Positions 5,905 to 15,195 of a stretch of DNA of 28,619 nt are shown piece by piece. The notes below the pieces were generated by a model. The model had not been told where the DNA came from, made no database searches, and saw nothing but the letters and a program-made list of their open reading frames with translations. Position 1 is the stretch's first letter. Every line of letters starts with the position of its first letter. The DNA comes from a virus. Both the position numbers and the translations under genes were made by a program. Where the stretch lies: positions 1 to 28,619 of the IMG/VR virus record IMGVR_UViG_3300044620_000286. One strand, written 5' to 3'.

Positions 5905-8900
5905 ATGGCCGAACTTGCAAGGCTGCGGATCGCAGTAGACAGCACAAGCGCCAAGACCGCCGAACGCGATCTTGAAGGGCTTGCGTCTGCCGCTGGAAAT
6001 ACTGGCCGCGCTGTTGATGCGATGATTGCCGGCCAAAAGCGCATGACTGAGGCCATGCAATCGGCCCACAAGCCGACGCTTGATGCGGTGCGCTATTTGG
6101 ACTCGCTGAACCGTGAGCTTGAGACGATTGGGAAGTCATCGCTGCAAATCAAGGCGATGGAAATCAAGATGGCCGCTGCGGCGGCTCCCACTGCTGAACT
6201 GGCGCGCGAAATCCGCAGCATGGGCGCGGAACTGATCAAGGCCGAACGCGCGGCCATGACTACTACGCCGCACATTGCTGGCATGGGCAACAGCAGCAAG
6301 CTGGCCAGCCATCACACGCAGAACCTTGCGTTCCAGTTGCAGGATGTTTTCGTCGGTCTGACAAGCGGCCAAAAGCCGATGACTGTGTTTTTCCAACAGG
6401 GCAGCCAAATCGCCGGCATCATGATGCAAGCCGGCCTAAGCGTGCGGGCGTTTGCTACAGAAGTTGCCGCATTGACGGCCCGCGTGGTGGCTGCTGTTGC
6501 GCTGAATCCGGCGTTCCTGGCGTTTGCCGCTGCGGCTGGCACGGCGTTTGTGGCGTTCAAGGATTTTCAGGCGCAGGTCGGCAAGACGGGCGAACTGGAA
6601 AAGTTCCAAAAGAGCCTTGGCTTGACCAAAAAGGAATTGAAGGAACTGGAAAAGGAAGTCGGCCCGGCTGCCATCACAATGGGTGATGTGTTCAAGGGCC
6701 TGGGCAAGACCATTTCGGACGCTTTGAATTTGGACAAAGCCTTCGACATGTTCAAGAAAGGCTTTTTTGCCACTTTCCGCTTTGTGGCGGAATTGGGCAG
6801 CGATGTCGCGGCGGGCATCTATGCGGCGTTCGTCGGCGGCTTTCGCGGCATTGTTGAGGTGTTCAAGAATTTGCCGGCTGTTTTGGGCGATCTGACCATT
6901 AGGGCGGTGAACAACGTAAGCCGCGCGATTGAAGTTTTCCTGAATGGGTTTATCGCATCAACGAACACGCTGCTTCGCAAGCTGGGCATGGAAACGATCA
7001 AAACGATTGTTGACATTCCCGAACTGGAAAACAAATACAGCGGCGCGGCCAATGCGGCTGGCAAGGCGTTCACCGGCCAGATCAAGCAGGCTTTTGGCGA
7101 GGCCAAGGATGGCTTTCGCGCGGCTGGCGACACATTGAGCGCCAACATCATTGACGCCGCCAAGCAGCGTATGGAAGGCGGTGCAGACACGATCCTTGAC
7201 GAACGCACCTTAAAGAAAGCGGCCAAAAAAGCTGGGCAGACGCTTGGCGAGTATATCGCTATCGAAACCGGCCAGGCCATCACGGCGCTGGAAAAGTCGT
7301 TCAGGTTTGATGATAGCGTTTTCAAGGACGCTGGCAAGCGCCTGCAAGAAATGGCTGACATTGGCAGCAACGCACGAGCAGAAGCCGCAAGGCAAGCCGA
7401 CGAAGCTATGCAAAACAGCCTAAACACGTTCAGCGATGTTATGAGCGGCATCGGTGATCTGTTTGGCCAGAAAGTCGGCGGCGCTATTGACCGTCTTGGC
7501 AATTTGATGAAGCGCACCTTTCCAGAGTTTTCGGCAAGCATGGGCGCAGCGTTCAAGGGCATTGGTCAAAGCATTAACGGCGTTCTGGCCGGTTTTGGCA
7601 CTAACTTGAATCAGCTTGGCGGCGCTGCCTCGTTTGGCTCCACTGTGGGTGGCATTGTTGGCAAAGGCAATCAGGGCGCGCAAATTGGTGGCGCGATTGC
7701 TGGCGCTGGCGGCATGGCCATCGGACAGACCATCGCGGCCTTGGGTAGTGCAGGCGGGCCGATTGGCATGATTATCGGCAGCGTTATTGGTTCTTTGGTT
7801 GGCGGTCTGTTCAAAGGCAAAAACAACTTTGCGGATGTGATGTTGTCAGGCACCGGGCCAGGAACCGTGTTCAATCAGCGCGGCGGCGCACAAAGCACAC
7901 AGGCTGGTCTACAGCTTGGCGGCGCTTTCAGTCAGCAGCTAAACGCCATTGCAACGGCGCTTGGCGGCACGGTTGCCGGCGGCCAAGGCTTCGGAAGCCT
8001 GGGCTTTAGCGGTGAGCAATTTTATTTCAACGCTATGGGCGGCGACTTCAAAGCAGGCGGCGCGCAGAAGTTTGCCAGCGCAGAGGAAGCCGTTGCGGCG
8101 GCTATCAAGAACGCTGTCAGCAAGGGCGCGTTTGAGGGCCTGAGCGAAAGCAGCAAGATCATCGTTGAAAAGCTGGCCGGCCTTGGCGCTGATGAGATCA
8201 TGAAGGTGCTGGAACAGATCAGCACCGCCCGCAATGCGCTGGCCGATGCCTATAACCGCGAGGCCGCTGCTATCGGCGCGACGATTGAGAAGTTTCAGGC
8301 CATGACGGCCAATCTGCAAGCGTTCCGCGATACGCTGGCACAGCAGTTGATGACGGCGGAAGAAATCTACACCGCCGCCCGCAGCAAGTTTGAGGAAATC
8401 AGCCAAGCAGCCATCGCCGGCAATGAGGAAGCGATTGGCCAGCTTGTCGGCGTTAGCCAAAACTATCTGGAAGCGGCAAAGGGCTTCCTGACACCGGAAG
8501 AATATAACCGCGAAATTGAAAACGTGATGAAGGCGGTTGATCTTGCTATTGAGCAAAGCAAGTCGCTGGAAGCCTATGCGCAGGAACAGCTTGCCGCGCT
8601 TAACGCCAGTGTTGAGGGGCTGATTACGCTTGATCAAAGCGTTTTGAGCGTGGCGGATGCAATCAAGAATCTGCAAGACGTGATGAAGAACATCAACACC
8701 CGCCCGATCAATATCACCGTGACGGGCGGCACCGGATTCCAAACGGATGGCGGCGGCGAAATGCCCGGCTTTTATAATGGCGGTATGCATAGCGGTGGCT
8801 TGCGCCTGGTGGGTGAGAATGGCCCAGAGATCGAAGCCACCGGCACTAGCCGCATCTATAACGCCAATCAGACGGCAGACATCTTGGGCGGCAGCATGAC

Positions 8901-9036
8901 AACGGCTAACCAGATCGCCGCGTTGCGTGATGAGATGCGCGCCAGCCTTTACGCTATCGCCAAAAATACCGGCAAGACGGCCAATCAGCTTGTGCGCTGG
9001 GATGGCGACGGCCTGCCGGATGCGAGGGGCTTCTAA
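5905..9036 (+). CDS. Tail tape measure protein (1043 aa)
   Basis: Sets tail length and probably forms part of the DNA-ejection channel. Order: N-terminal D-S-T-S-A-K-T-A-E-R-D-L-E repeat-like helices; residues about 134-180 with H-T-Q-N-L-A-F-Q-L-Q-D-V-F-V-G-L and F-F-Q-Q-G-S-Q-I-A-G-I, a hallmark of lambda gpH-type tape measures; hydrophobic and coiled-coil segments; a Gly/Ala/Ile-rich membrane-like stretch at about 579-638; and near 956-990 the motif N-G-G-M-H-S-G-G-L-R-L-V-G-E-N-G-P-E, common near tape-measure C-termini. At about 0.15 nm per residue the length predicts a tail near 150 nm. The TAA is followed immediately by the next ATG. Confidence 0.93.
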   Translation: MAELARLRIAVDSTSAKTAERDLEGLASAAGNTGRAVDAMIAGQKRMTEAMQSAHKPTLDAVRYLDSLNRELETIGKSSLQIKAMEIKMAAAAAPTAELAREIRSMGAELIKAERAAMTTTPHIAGMGNSSKLASHHTQNLAFQLQDVFVGLTSGQKPMTVFFQQGSQIAGIMMQAGLSVRAFATEVAALTARVVAAVALNPAFLAFAAAAGTAFVAFKDFQAQVGKTGELEKFQKSLGLTKKELKELEKEVGPAAITMGDVFKGLGKTISDALNLDKAFDMFKKGFFATFRFVAELGSDVAAGIYAAFVGGFRGIVEVFKNLPAVLGDLTIRAVNNVSRAIEVFLNGFIASTNTLLRKLGMETIKTIVDIPELENKYSGAANAAGKAFTGQIKQAFGEAKDGFRAAGDTLSANIIDAAKQRMEGGADTILDERTLKKAAKKAGQTLGEYIAIETGQAITALEKSFRFDDSVFKDAGKRLQEMADIGSNARAEAARQADEAMQNSLNTFSDVMSGIGDLFGQKVGGAIDRLGNLMKRTFPEFSASMGAAFKGIGQSINGVLAGFGTNLNQLGGAASFGSTVGGIVGKGNQGAQIGGAIAGAGGMAIGQTIAALGSAGGPIGMIIGSVIGSLVGGLFKGKNNFADVMLSGTGPGTVFNQRGGAQSTQAGLQLGGAFSQQLNAIATALGGTVAGGQGFGSLGFSGEQFYFNAMGGDFKAGGAQKFASAEEAVAAAIKNAVSKGAFEGLSESSKIIVEKLAGLGADEIMKVLEQISTARNALADAYNREAAAIGATIEKFQAMTANLQAFRDTLAQQLMTAEEIYTAARSKFEEISQAAIAGNEEAIGQLVGVSQNYLEAAKGFLTPEEYNREIENVMKAVDLAIEQSKSLEAYAQEQLAALNASVEGLITLDQSVLSVADAIKNLQDVMKNINTRPINITVTGGTGFQTDGGGEMPGFYNGGMHSGGLRLVGENGPEIEATGTSRIYNANQTADILGGSMTTANQIAALRDEMRASLYAIAKNTGKTANQLVRWDGDGLPDARGF

Positions 9037-9927
9037 ATGATTATCGTTCAGCCCGTTCCCGTCACTTCTGCAATGGTGACGGCAAGCAATGTCGCCATCA
9101 CTGAGACGCTATGGACGGCTGGCACCTATACGCTTGGGCAAGAGCGTTATGTTGGCACCCGGCTTTATAAGGTTATCGTTGCCAGCACGACCGCCAATCC
9201 GACTGTTGGCGTGACGGCGACTCCGCCAAGCTGGCAGGACATTGGCGCGATCAATCGTTTTAAGATGTTCGATCAGGTGGTGAACACGCAAACCACCCGC
9301 ACCGGCCTGATTGACGTGAGCATATTGCCGGGAACGATCATCAACGCCTTGGCGATGTTCGATCTGAATGGCGTGTCAACGACGATCACGATGACCGATC
9401 CGATTGAGGGCGTGGTTTTCAACGAGACGAAAAGCCTGCAAGACAACACCATCATCATTGATTGGTATAGCTATTTCTTTGAGAGCATCACAACGGTATC
9501 TGATGTGGTGTTCTTGGGCTTGCCTGCTTATGGCGGTGCGACAACACGCATTCAGGTAAATGCTGGTGCAGGCACCGCAGCCATTGGCGAAGTCGTGATC
9601 GGCAAGCAACGCAACCTTGGCGTGTCAAACTTTGGCACCAGCGTTAGCATTCTGGATTATAGCCGCAAGGAAACCGACCAATTTGGCAACACGGTTGTCG
9701 AAACAAGGCCATTCTCTAAGCGGGCCGATTTTGACGTTACCGTGGAAACGGGTGCCGTTGCCGCTGTGCAAAAAGCCTTGGCTGACATTCGCACAACGCC
9801 GACCGTGTTCATTGGTGATGAGGATCGCGCTGAAACCATCGTGTATGGATTTTATCGCGGTTTTAATATAGTTATATCCACGCCAAGCATTTCCGATTGC
9901 AGCATTGAAGTTGAGGGCTTGATCTAA
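9037..9927 (+). CDS. Distal tail / baseplate-region protein (296 aa)
   Basis: Unnamed family, recognisable by layout: a short carbohydrate-binding-like N-terminal repeat (T-L-W-T-A-G-T-Y-T-L-G, R-L-Y-K-V-I-V-A), then P-P-S-W-Q-D-I-G-A-I-N-R-F-K-M-F-D, a pattern I associate with uncharacterised tail proteins encoded after the tape measure. The C-terminal half has regular beta-rich sequence and a D-Y-S-R-K-E-T-D-Q-F-G-N motif. It probably belongs to the tail-tip complex under the fibre. No enzyme motif is seen. GAGGGG precedes the ATG and a TAATG overlap links it to the fibre gene. Confidence 0.7.
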   Translation: MIIVQPVPVTSAMVTASNVAITETLWTAGTYTLGQERYVGTRLYKVIVASTTANPTVGVTATPPSWQDIGAINRFKMFDQVVNTQTTRTGLIDVSILPGTIINALAMFDLNGVSTTITMTDPIEGVVFNETKSLQDNTIIIDWYSYFFESITTVSDVVFLGLPAYGGATTRIQVNAGAGTAAIGEVVIGKQRNLGVSNFGTSVSILDYSRKETDQFGNTVVETRPFSKRADFDVTVETGAVAAVQKALADIRTTPTVFIGDEDRAETIVYGFYRGFNIVISTPSISDCSIEVEGLI

Positions 9928-12434
9928 TGGCCATTACGCCGCTTCCCACACCGCCCAGCCGGTCACAGTCGCCAGCCACGTTCAGCACGGACGCAGACGC
10001 CTTCCTTGGCGCGCTGCCAGCCTTTGCCACTGAGGCAAACGCACTGGCAACCGATGTCAACGCGGATGAGATCAGCGCAGCAGCAGCGGCAACCGCAGCG
10101 GCTAACAGCGCCAACATTGCGGTGGGCGCGGCAAACTATAAGGGCGATTACAACGCCGGCACGACCTATCAGATCGGCCAGAGCGTAACGAGCGGCGGGC
10201 GGCAGTGGGTGGCCAAGACCATCAACACAGGCATCACGCCGGTTGCGGGCGCTAACTGGCTGTTGATCAATGATGGTGACGTGCTGGGGCCGCTGAGTGC
10301 TACAGATAACGCCCTTGCTGTCTATGATGGCACCACCGGCAAGATCATTAAGGCTGTTGCTAGTGTTGGCACATCGGGCCAAGTGCTTGTCAGCAACGGC
10401 GCAGGATCACCGCCTTCATTTGCTCCGCTTCCCGGCGCGAACTTGCCGCGCTCGACTCGCACATCCAACATTCAACTTGTCGCCGCTGATAATGGGCGCT
10501 TGATTGAATATACCGCCAACAGCTTCACCCAAACATTTGCCAGCGCCGCCGCGCTTGGCGCTGGCTGGTGGTGCTATTTGTCTAACGGAAACCCGCCCGC
10601 TTTTGAGCGGGCTGGCGGGGTTAGGGCTATTCGAAGCACAAGCGGCATTGCATCTGGAAACCTAAAAGCAGGTTTTATTCAACCAGATGGAACAAATCTT
10701 TTCACGGTAAACCCCGCCGGATCAGGTGCAGGGATGGTTTATCGTTACGGCATGTCAACGCCAAATGATCTTTTGTCGCTGAATACAACATTCAACCAAT
10801 CGTTTAATGCTTCTGCACAAGTTGCAGGCAATGTTCACACCATTCTTTTTAGGCCGAATGGCTTGCAAATGTTTATTTTTGCTTATTCAGGTAGCAACGC
10901 GCAGGTTTTTGTTTACAATCTTTCCACAGCGTGGTCGATCAGCACTGCAACCTATTCTGGAACGTCTTTTACGTTTGATCTTGCGGGCTTTCCAAATGGT
11001 GCCGCGTTCAAAGACGATGGCACGGCTGTTTATATTGGCAACTCTTCTCAAATTCGCCAATATACATTAGGAACGGCTTGGGCTTTCACCAGCGTCACAA
11101 CGGCGCACACGCTTTCTATTAATGAACCTGTATCAGATGGACTTATGCTTTCGTCGGATGGCCGGCGCATGTTTACCTATCAAGCTTCACCTGGATTTGG
11201 ATATTCAAGGCTTGCAGAATATCGCCTGTCTACTGCTTGGCAGATTTCAAGTGCTACTTTCTATAATGCAGTAAATGTTTGCTATGGAAATATAAACAAT
11301 TTCGAACCTTTCTACGCTGTTGGAACAGGTAGAATGTTTTTCCGAACATCATCCTCATTTTCCGATTACGTTTTAAATTCTACGCAATCAACCTTTGATG
11401 CGATGGAAAACCAAAGCGGACGTGATATTACTTTGGAAGCGTTTGCCGGTCAAACGATTGATGGGCGCACGTCTTTCGTGATGTATCCCGGTGAGCTTCG
11501 GCTTGTTGTCAGTGATGGCAGCAATCTGTTCAGCTATCCAATCAAGCCATTTCAGCGAGTTTTTACGGTAACAGGCACGTTTGTTTCACCGCCTGGATAC
11601 TCAGCTTATAACGCAATTGTTTGGGGCGCTGGCGCTGGCGGCTTTTCTGGCGCTGATATTGATTCATATGGCAGTGGTCACTTTCCCGGCGGTGGTGGCG
11701 GGGCTTATGCCCAAACCACCGTTTTGGCATCAAGTATTCAATCGTTTAGCGTTCCAGTTTTTGTCGGAGCGGGCGGAGCAGGAGGTATTTATTCAGCAGG
11801 CTCTCCACAACCTGGCGGTGCTGGTGGCCGTACTTCGTTTGGCAGCTTTGTGACTGCCTATGGCGGGCTTTCAGTTTATATCAACAATCTCAGCGGCGGC
11901 GCGTCAATGACGCCACTGGCCATTAATGTTAATGCAAGTAGAAACCCAACTTTTCCAGCCGATTCACTTGCGTTTTATAATGGGGGAACGCAGACATCAA
12001 CTAGCGATAACAGTGGATATTCTATTTTTGGCGGAGGTGCGGGTGGCGCTAGTGGCGGTTCAACCAGCAATTTCGGCAGTTGCTCAATGTATGGCGGAGG
12101 CGGTGGCGCTTCGTCAACTACCACTGGCGGGAGATCATTTTATAACCAGTCGCTGATTGTTGATTCTAGCGCCGGGTCTACTCCGTTTCTTAAAGGTGGC
12201 GGTAGCGGTGGGAGAATCAGCACAACTCGCGCGGCAACACCCTTGCCGGCTTTTGGTCAAGGTGGGGGTGGAAGTTTTCAAAGTAGCTCAAGTTTTCCGG
12301 CTGGCGTGGGGGCCGTTGGTGGCATTGCTGGCGGTGGCGGATCAGGTGCTAATGCCAGCGTAAGCAACGGCTTTACGCCCGCTGTTGGCGGCGCTGGCGG
12401 CAATGGTCTTTGCATCGTTCAAGGGGTAATTTAA
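9927..12434 (+). CDS. Tail fibre / receptor-binding protein with propeller-like repeats and glycine-rich tip (835 aa)
   Basis: Residues about 70-110 hold a carbohydrate-binding-like module (Y-N-A-G-T-T-Y-Q-I-G-Q-S-V), followed by D-G-T-T-G-K-I-I-K, a common fibre motif. Residues about 280-480 contain repeats of roughly 50 residues with Y-x-L-[SG]-T-A-W near 329, 378 and 431, each preceded by a D-G/N-G-x-x-M/V-[FY] strand pair, as in beta-propeller-like adhesins. From 545 to the end comes a glycine-rich domain with many G-G-[GA]-G-G runs, similar to polyglycine adhesin tips. The base composition turns clearly AT-richer from about 10620, unlike the tape measure, suggesting an exchanged host-range module. 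Receptor and host are unknown. Confidence 0.82.
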   Translation: MAITPLPTPPSRSQSPATFSTDADAFLGALPAFATEANALATDVNADEISAAAAATAAANSANIAVGAANYKGDYNAGTTYQIGQSVTSGGRQWVAKTINTGITPVAGANWLLINDGDVLGPLSATDNALAVYDGTTGKIIKAVASVGTSGQVLVSNGAGSPPSFAPLPGANLPRSTRTSNIQLVAADNGRLIEYTANSFTQTFASAAALGAGWWCYLSNGNPPAFERAGGVRAIRSTSGIASGNLKAGFIQPDGTNLFTVNPAGSGAGMVYRYGMSTPNDLLSLNTTFNQSFNASAQVAGNVHTILFRPNGLQMFIFAYSGSNAQVFVYNLSTAWSISTATYSGTSFTFDLAGFPNGAAFKDDGTAVYIGNSSQIRQYTLGTAWAFTSVTTAHTLSINEPVSDGLMLSSDGRRMFTYQASPGFGYSRLAEYRLSTAWQISSATFYNAVNVCYGNINNFEPFYAVGTGRMFFRTSSSFSDYVLNSTQSTFDAMENQSGRDITLEAFAGQTIDGRTSFVMYPGELRLVVSDGSNLFSYPIKPFQRVFTVTGTFVSPPGYSAYNAIVWGAGAGGFSGADIDSYGSGHFPGGGGGAYAQTTVLASSIQSFSVPVFVGAGGAGGIYSAGSPQPGGAGGRTSFGSFVTAYGGLSVYINNLSGGASMTPLAINVNASRNPTFPADSLAFYNGGTQTSTSDNSGYSIFGGGAGGASGGSTSNFGSCSMYGGGGGASSTTTGGRSFYNQSLIVDSSAGSTPFLKGGGSGGRISTTRAATPLPAFGQGGGGSFQSSSSFPAGVGAVGGIAGGGGSGANASVSNGFTPAVGGAGGNGLCIVQGVI

Positions 12435-13039
12435 TGATTAGGGCGCATCAAGTTGGCGCTGATGGCGTCATTGTGGAAACCTTTGTCGTGGAAAGCCTAG
12501 ATGCTTTTCCAAACTTGATTGACGCCAGCGAAGGCGGCGGCATTGGTCAATATAAAGATGAGGAAGGCGTTTGGCGCTTGGGCGAAAAGGCCCTTAAGCA
12601 AATGACTGAATCTGCCGTTGCACGGCGGAACGCACTTTTGGCTGAAAGTGATTTTTGGGTGACGCAAGCGGCAGAAGCCGGGCGCGGTCTTGATGTGGCT
12701 CGAAAATCTTATCGCCAAGCCTTGCGTGATTTACCAACCCAAGATGGCTGGCCCGAAAACATTGCTTGGCCGGAAATGTTGGAAGGTGAAACCGCGCCCA
12801 TCCCGCAATCCGTCACCATGCGCCAAGCCCGTCTTGCGCTGCTGTCCTACGGCCTGCTGGACGATGTCGAAGCAGTGATCATCACCATGAACGAACCGCA
12901 GCGCACACAAACGCAGATCGAATGGGAATATGCCCAGACGGTAGAGCGGGACAACGCGCTTGTTGCGGCGCTTGGCCCGGCGCTTGGCCTAGACGATGCG
13001 GCGATTGACAGCCTGTTCACGCTGGCGGCCACATTGTAA
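12434..13039 (+). CDS. Tail fibre assembly / phage tail chaperone-like protein (201 aa)
   Basis: Follows the fibre gene with a TAATG overlap. The middle shows R-R-N-A-L-L-A-E-S-D-F-W, then Y-R-Q-A-L-R-D-L-P-T-Q-x-G-W-P and I-A-W-P: the S-D-W...YRQ-x-L-R-D...W-P pattern of phage tail-assembly-chaperone (Phage_tail_APC) C-terminal domains. A second part, from V-T-M-R-Q-A-R-L-A-L-L to L-G-L-D-D-A-A-I-D-S-L-F, resembles a domain seen in many phage fibre-adjacent proteins. It likely assists folding or attachment of the fibre. ATG 12434 is preferred over the in-frame start at 12410 because AGGGG lies just before it. Confidence 0.78.
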   Translation: MIRAHQVGADGVIVETFVVESLDAFPNLIDASEGGGIGQYKDEEGVWRLGEKALKQMTESAVARRNALLAESDFWVTQAAEAGRGLDVARKSYRQALRDLPTQDGWPENIAWPEMLEGETAPIPQSVTMRQARLALLSYGLLDDVEAVIITMNEPQRTQTQIEWEYAQTVERDNALVAALGPALGLDDAAIDSLFTLAATL

Positions 13040-13086
13040 GAGACCGCTAATTGTTGTATTGTTGCGCCAGACAGGAGTTCACGGAC

Positions 13087-13275
13087 ATGGCCAGCCCGGT
13101 GCATAGCGTTATGGAGACGATGAAGCCGGCGGGCGACATCCTGTCGATTGGCGTTGTGCTGGCCACGCTGGCGTCATGGCTGCCCTCAATCGCCGCTATC
13201 TTCACCATCATCTGGACGGCGATTCGGATTTACGAAACGCGCACGGTGCAGCGACTTCTAGGCAAGGCTACATAA
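13087..13275 (+). CDS. Holin-like small membrane protein (62 aa)
   Basis: Two hydrophobic segments (about residues 17-31 and 33-48) flank a short W-L-P turn, followed by a basic C-terminus I-R-I-Y-E-T-R-T-V-Q-R-L-L-G-K. This two-segment form with an R-I-Y-E-T-[RK]-T-V-Q tail resembles class II holins of T7-like phages. AGGAG (13073-13077) sits 9 bases before the ATG, excluding the upstream in-frame start at 13051. It opens the lysis region, and another two-segment membrane protein is encoded at 15192. Confidence 0.75.
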   Translation: MASPVHSVMETMKPAGDILSIGVVLATLASWLPSIAAIFTIIWTAIRIYETRTVQRLLGKAT

Positions 13276-13322
13276 TTCGCTGATCGTCGCAGGGCCGTCC
13301 TGTCGCAGCTAACAGGTGACAC

Positions 13323-14489
13323 GTGCCGCGCAATCAACACGATATCGATCCGGCGCGTGATGCCGAGATTTATGCGGCTTATGTAGAGGCCGGCAACAGC
13401 GGGCGGGCATTGGCCAGAACGGGCCGCTATGGCGGCAAGATGGGCATCCTGTCAGCGGTGCGGCGACACAAGGCAACGCAAGGCGAAGCCTATGGGGCTG
13501 GCGGCATCGGGCAAGGTGCGGAACGCGACGGGCATAGCCCCTACGTCATCAAAGGCGTTTCAACCTATTTCGACGCAGACGGCAATCAGCGCGCCCAATG
13601 GGTGAAAACCCGACTAGATGATGAACAACGGCAAGAGGCGATCCGCGCGGCGGCGGAAGCCTTGGCCCAGGACATACCGCCAGCGGAACCCGTCACGCCA
13701 CCGGCTGCAACCTTGGCCGATCTGCTGAACCTTTACGTTTTCACGGATTACCATGTCGGAATGCTGGCGTGGCACCGCGAGGGCGGCCAAGATTGGGACT
13801 TGGCCATTGCTGAAAAACTAATAACAAACGCGTATCGCCATATGATCGACAATGCGCCAGCGGCTAAAATTGGCATCGTTTGCCAGCTTGGCGACTGGTT
13901 TCATTACGACAGCTTCAAGCCGCTAACGCCTGCCAGTGGGCATCTGCTGGATGCCGACAGCCGGTTTCCCAAGATGATCGAGGCCGGCGTTCGCATCTTG
14001 CGGCGGATCGTTGGCATGGCGCTGGAACGGCATGAGCAAGTGATCGTGCTACATGCTGAGGGCAACCATGACGAAGCCTCATCGGTCTGGCTTCGAGTGA
14101 TGTTCAAGGCGCTGTTTGAGAATGAGCCGCGCGTTACGGTGGAGGATAGCCCGCTTCCGTTTTATGCGTATCAGCATGGCCAGGTTATGCTAGCGTTCCA
14201 TCATGGCCACAAAGTCAAGATGGACGGCTTGCCGGCGCTGTTTGCCAGCCAGTTCCGCGAGATGTGGGGCAATACCAAAATGGCCTATGGCCATAGCGGC
14301 CATTATCACCATGAAGTGGTCAAGGAGTTTTCCGGCATCAAATGGATGCAGCACCCTACGCTTGCCGCGCGTGATGCCTATGCGGCGCGTGGCGGTTATC
14401 ATGCAGAGCGGGCAGCCTATGCCATCACCTATCACGCCAAATATGGCCAAGTCAGCACCTTGACCGTCAAGCCGGAAATGTTTGAGTGA
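13323..14489 (+). CDS. Calcineurin-like metallophosphoesterase with HTH-like N-terminus (388 aa)
   Basis: All metal-binding blocks of the family are present: D142-Y-H144, G-D191-W, G-N248-H249-D250-E, H293-H-G-H296 and G-H324-S-G-H327-Y-H329. It should be an active phosphohydrolase, possibly on nucleotides or nucleic-acid ends. Residues 1-60 (A-G-N-S-G-R-A-L-A-R-T-G-R-Y-G-G-K, R-R-H-K-A) look like a small HTH-type module, a layout seen in phage metallophosphoesterases. The GTG start has AGGTGA just upstream. It lies between a holin-like gene and the endolysin, an unusual place for a nucleic-acid enzyme. The substrate cannot be read from sequence. Confidence 0.85.
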   Translation: MPRNQHDIDPARDAEIYAAYVEAGNSGRALARTGRYGGKMGILSAVRRHKATQGEAYGAGGIGQGAERDGHSPYVIKGVSTYFDADGNQRAQWVKTRLDDEQRQEAIRAAAEALAQDIPPAEPVTPPAATLADLLNLYVFTDYHVGMLAWHREGGQDWDLAIAEKLITNAYRHMIDNAPAAKIGIVCQLGDWFHYDSFKPLTPASGHLLDADSRFPKMIEAGVRILRRIVGMALERHEQVIVLHAEGNHDEASSVWLRVMFKALFENEPRVTVEDSPLPFYAYQHGQVMLAFHHGHKVKMDGLPALFASQFREMWGNTKMAYGHSGHYHHEVVKEFSGIKWMQHPTLAARDAYAARGGYHAERAAYAITYHAKYGQVSTLTVKPEMFE

Positions 14490-14710
14490 AAGCCCGCATC
14501 CCTTGGGAAATGCTTAAGGCTGACACGTTTGCAGATCATGCCGACGATGTGGCGATGTTGTGGGCGCGCGAGTTTGCGGATGTCGCCAAAAACGAATTGT
14601 TCTGGTTGCGTGGCGTAATTGGCAGCGATGTGCTACAAGGCGCAACGCGCGCCGTAATGGCGCGGGCTTTGAAGCTGGCAGCTTTGGAGGTCGAGCAATG
14701 CGATGGCTAA
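14486..14710 (+). CDS. Small hypothetical protein in the lysis region (74 aa)
   Basis: Unrecognised: a helical, Ala/Leu-rich soluble protein with H-A-D-D-V-A-M-L-W-A-R-E-F-A-D-V-A near the middle. The GTG start overlaps the TGA of the phosphoesterase (GTGA), and the end overlaps the endolysin start by 13 bases while containing that gene's GGAGG. It is therefore read as part of one coupled chain. No membrane segment is seen; function unknown. Confidence 0.65.
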   Translation: MKARIPWEMLKADTFADHADDVAMLWAREFADVAKNELFWLRGVIGSDVLQGATRAVMARALKLAALEVEQCDG

Positions 14711-15195
14711 CAGAGGCACGGCAATTAATTGGCACGAGGGAACTTCCCGGCGCTGGGAACAATCCCGTCATCATGTCCTGGGGCAACCGGCTTGGCGCAC
14801 GAGTGCTGGGCATTGCATACGGGGCTGACAGCGTGCCGTGGTGCGGGCTTTATGCCGCCTGGTGCGTTCATCAGGCTGGCATTGCACCGCCCAAGATTGC
14901 CATCCGCGCCAAGGCTTGGGCGACTTGGGGAATTCCGCTGTCATTGTCTGCCACGCCACCAATGGGCGCAATCGCTGTCTTTGATCGGCAGGGCGGCGGG
15001 CATGTCGGCTTTGTGAATAGCGTCAACGCTGATGGCAGCCTAAACATCTTGGGCGGCAATCAGGGTGATGCTGTCAATGTTCGCCGGTTTACGCGAGACA
15101 GGCTCATTGCTTTGCGCTGGCCAGCCGGGCAGCCCATTGGCCCGGCAGCGCGCATCGCAGCAACCGCAGCCGCTAACACAACAGGTGAGGCATGA
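14698..15195 (+). CDS. Endolysin, TIGR02594 / CHAP-like peptidoglycan hydrolase (165 aa)
   Basis: Predicted to cut the peptide part of murein at the end of infection. The sequence follows the TIGR02594 family: W-L-T-E-A-R-Q-L-I-G-T-R-E at the start, V-P-W-C49-G with the candidate nucleophilic cysteine, G-G-G-H102-V-G-F-V with the catalytic histidine, and L-G-G-N121-Q-G-D supplying the third polar residue. No signal peptide is seen, so release depends on a holin. ATG 14698 is chosen for its GGAGG (14686-14690) and because the family starts here; the longer frame from 14560 is rejected. ATGA overlap with the next gene. Confidence 0.9.
   Translation: MRWLTEARQLIGTRELPGAGNNPVIMSWGNRLGARVLGIAYGADSVPWCGLYAAWCVHQAGIAPPKIAIRAKAWATWGIPLSLSATPPMGAIAVFDRQGGGHVGFVNSVNADGSLNILGGNQGDAVNVRRFTRDRLIALRWPAGQPIGPAARIAATAAANTTGEA

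Noticed and set aside
6819-7562. Reverse ORF of 247 aa inside the tape measure
   Set aside because: Same reason; Ser/Ala/Leu-rich antisense translation.
7939-8790. Reverse ORF of 283 aa inside the tape measure
   Set aside because: Shadow of the tape-measure gene, low-complexity, no start signal.
14560-14697. N-terminal extension of the endolysin
   Set aside because: The family begins at 14698 and GGAGG stands directly before it; the extension overlaps another gene.
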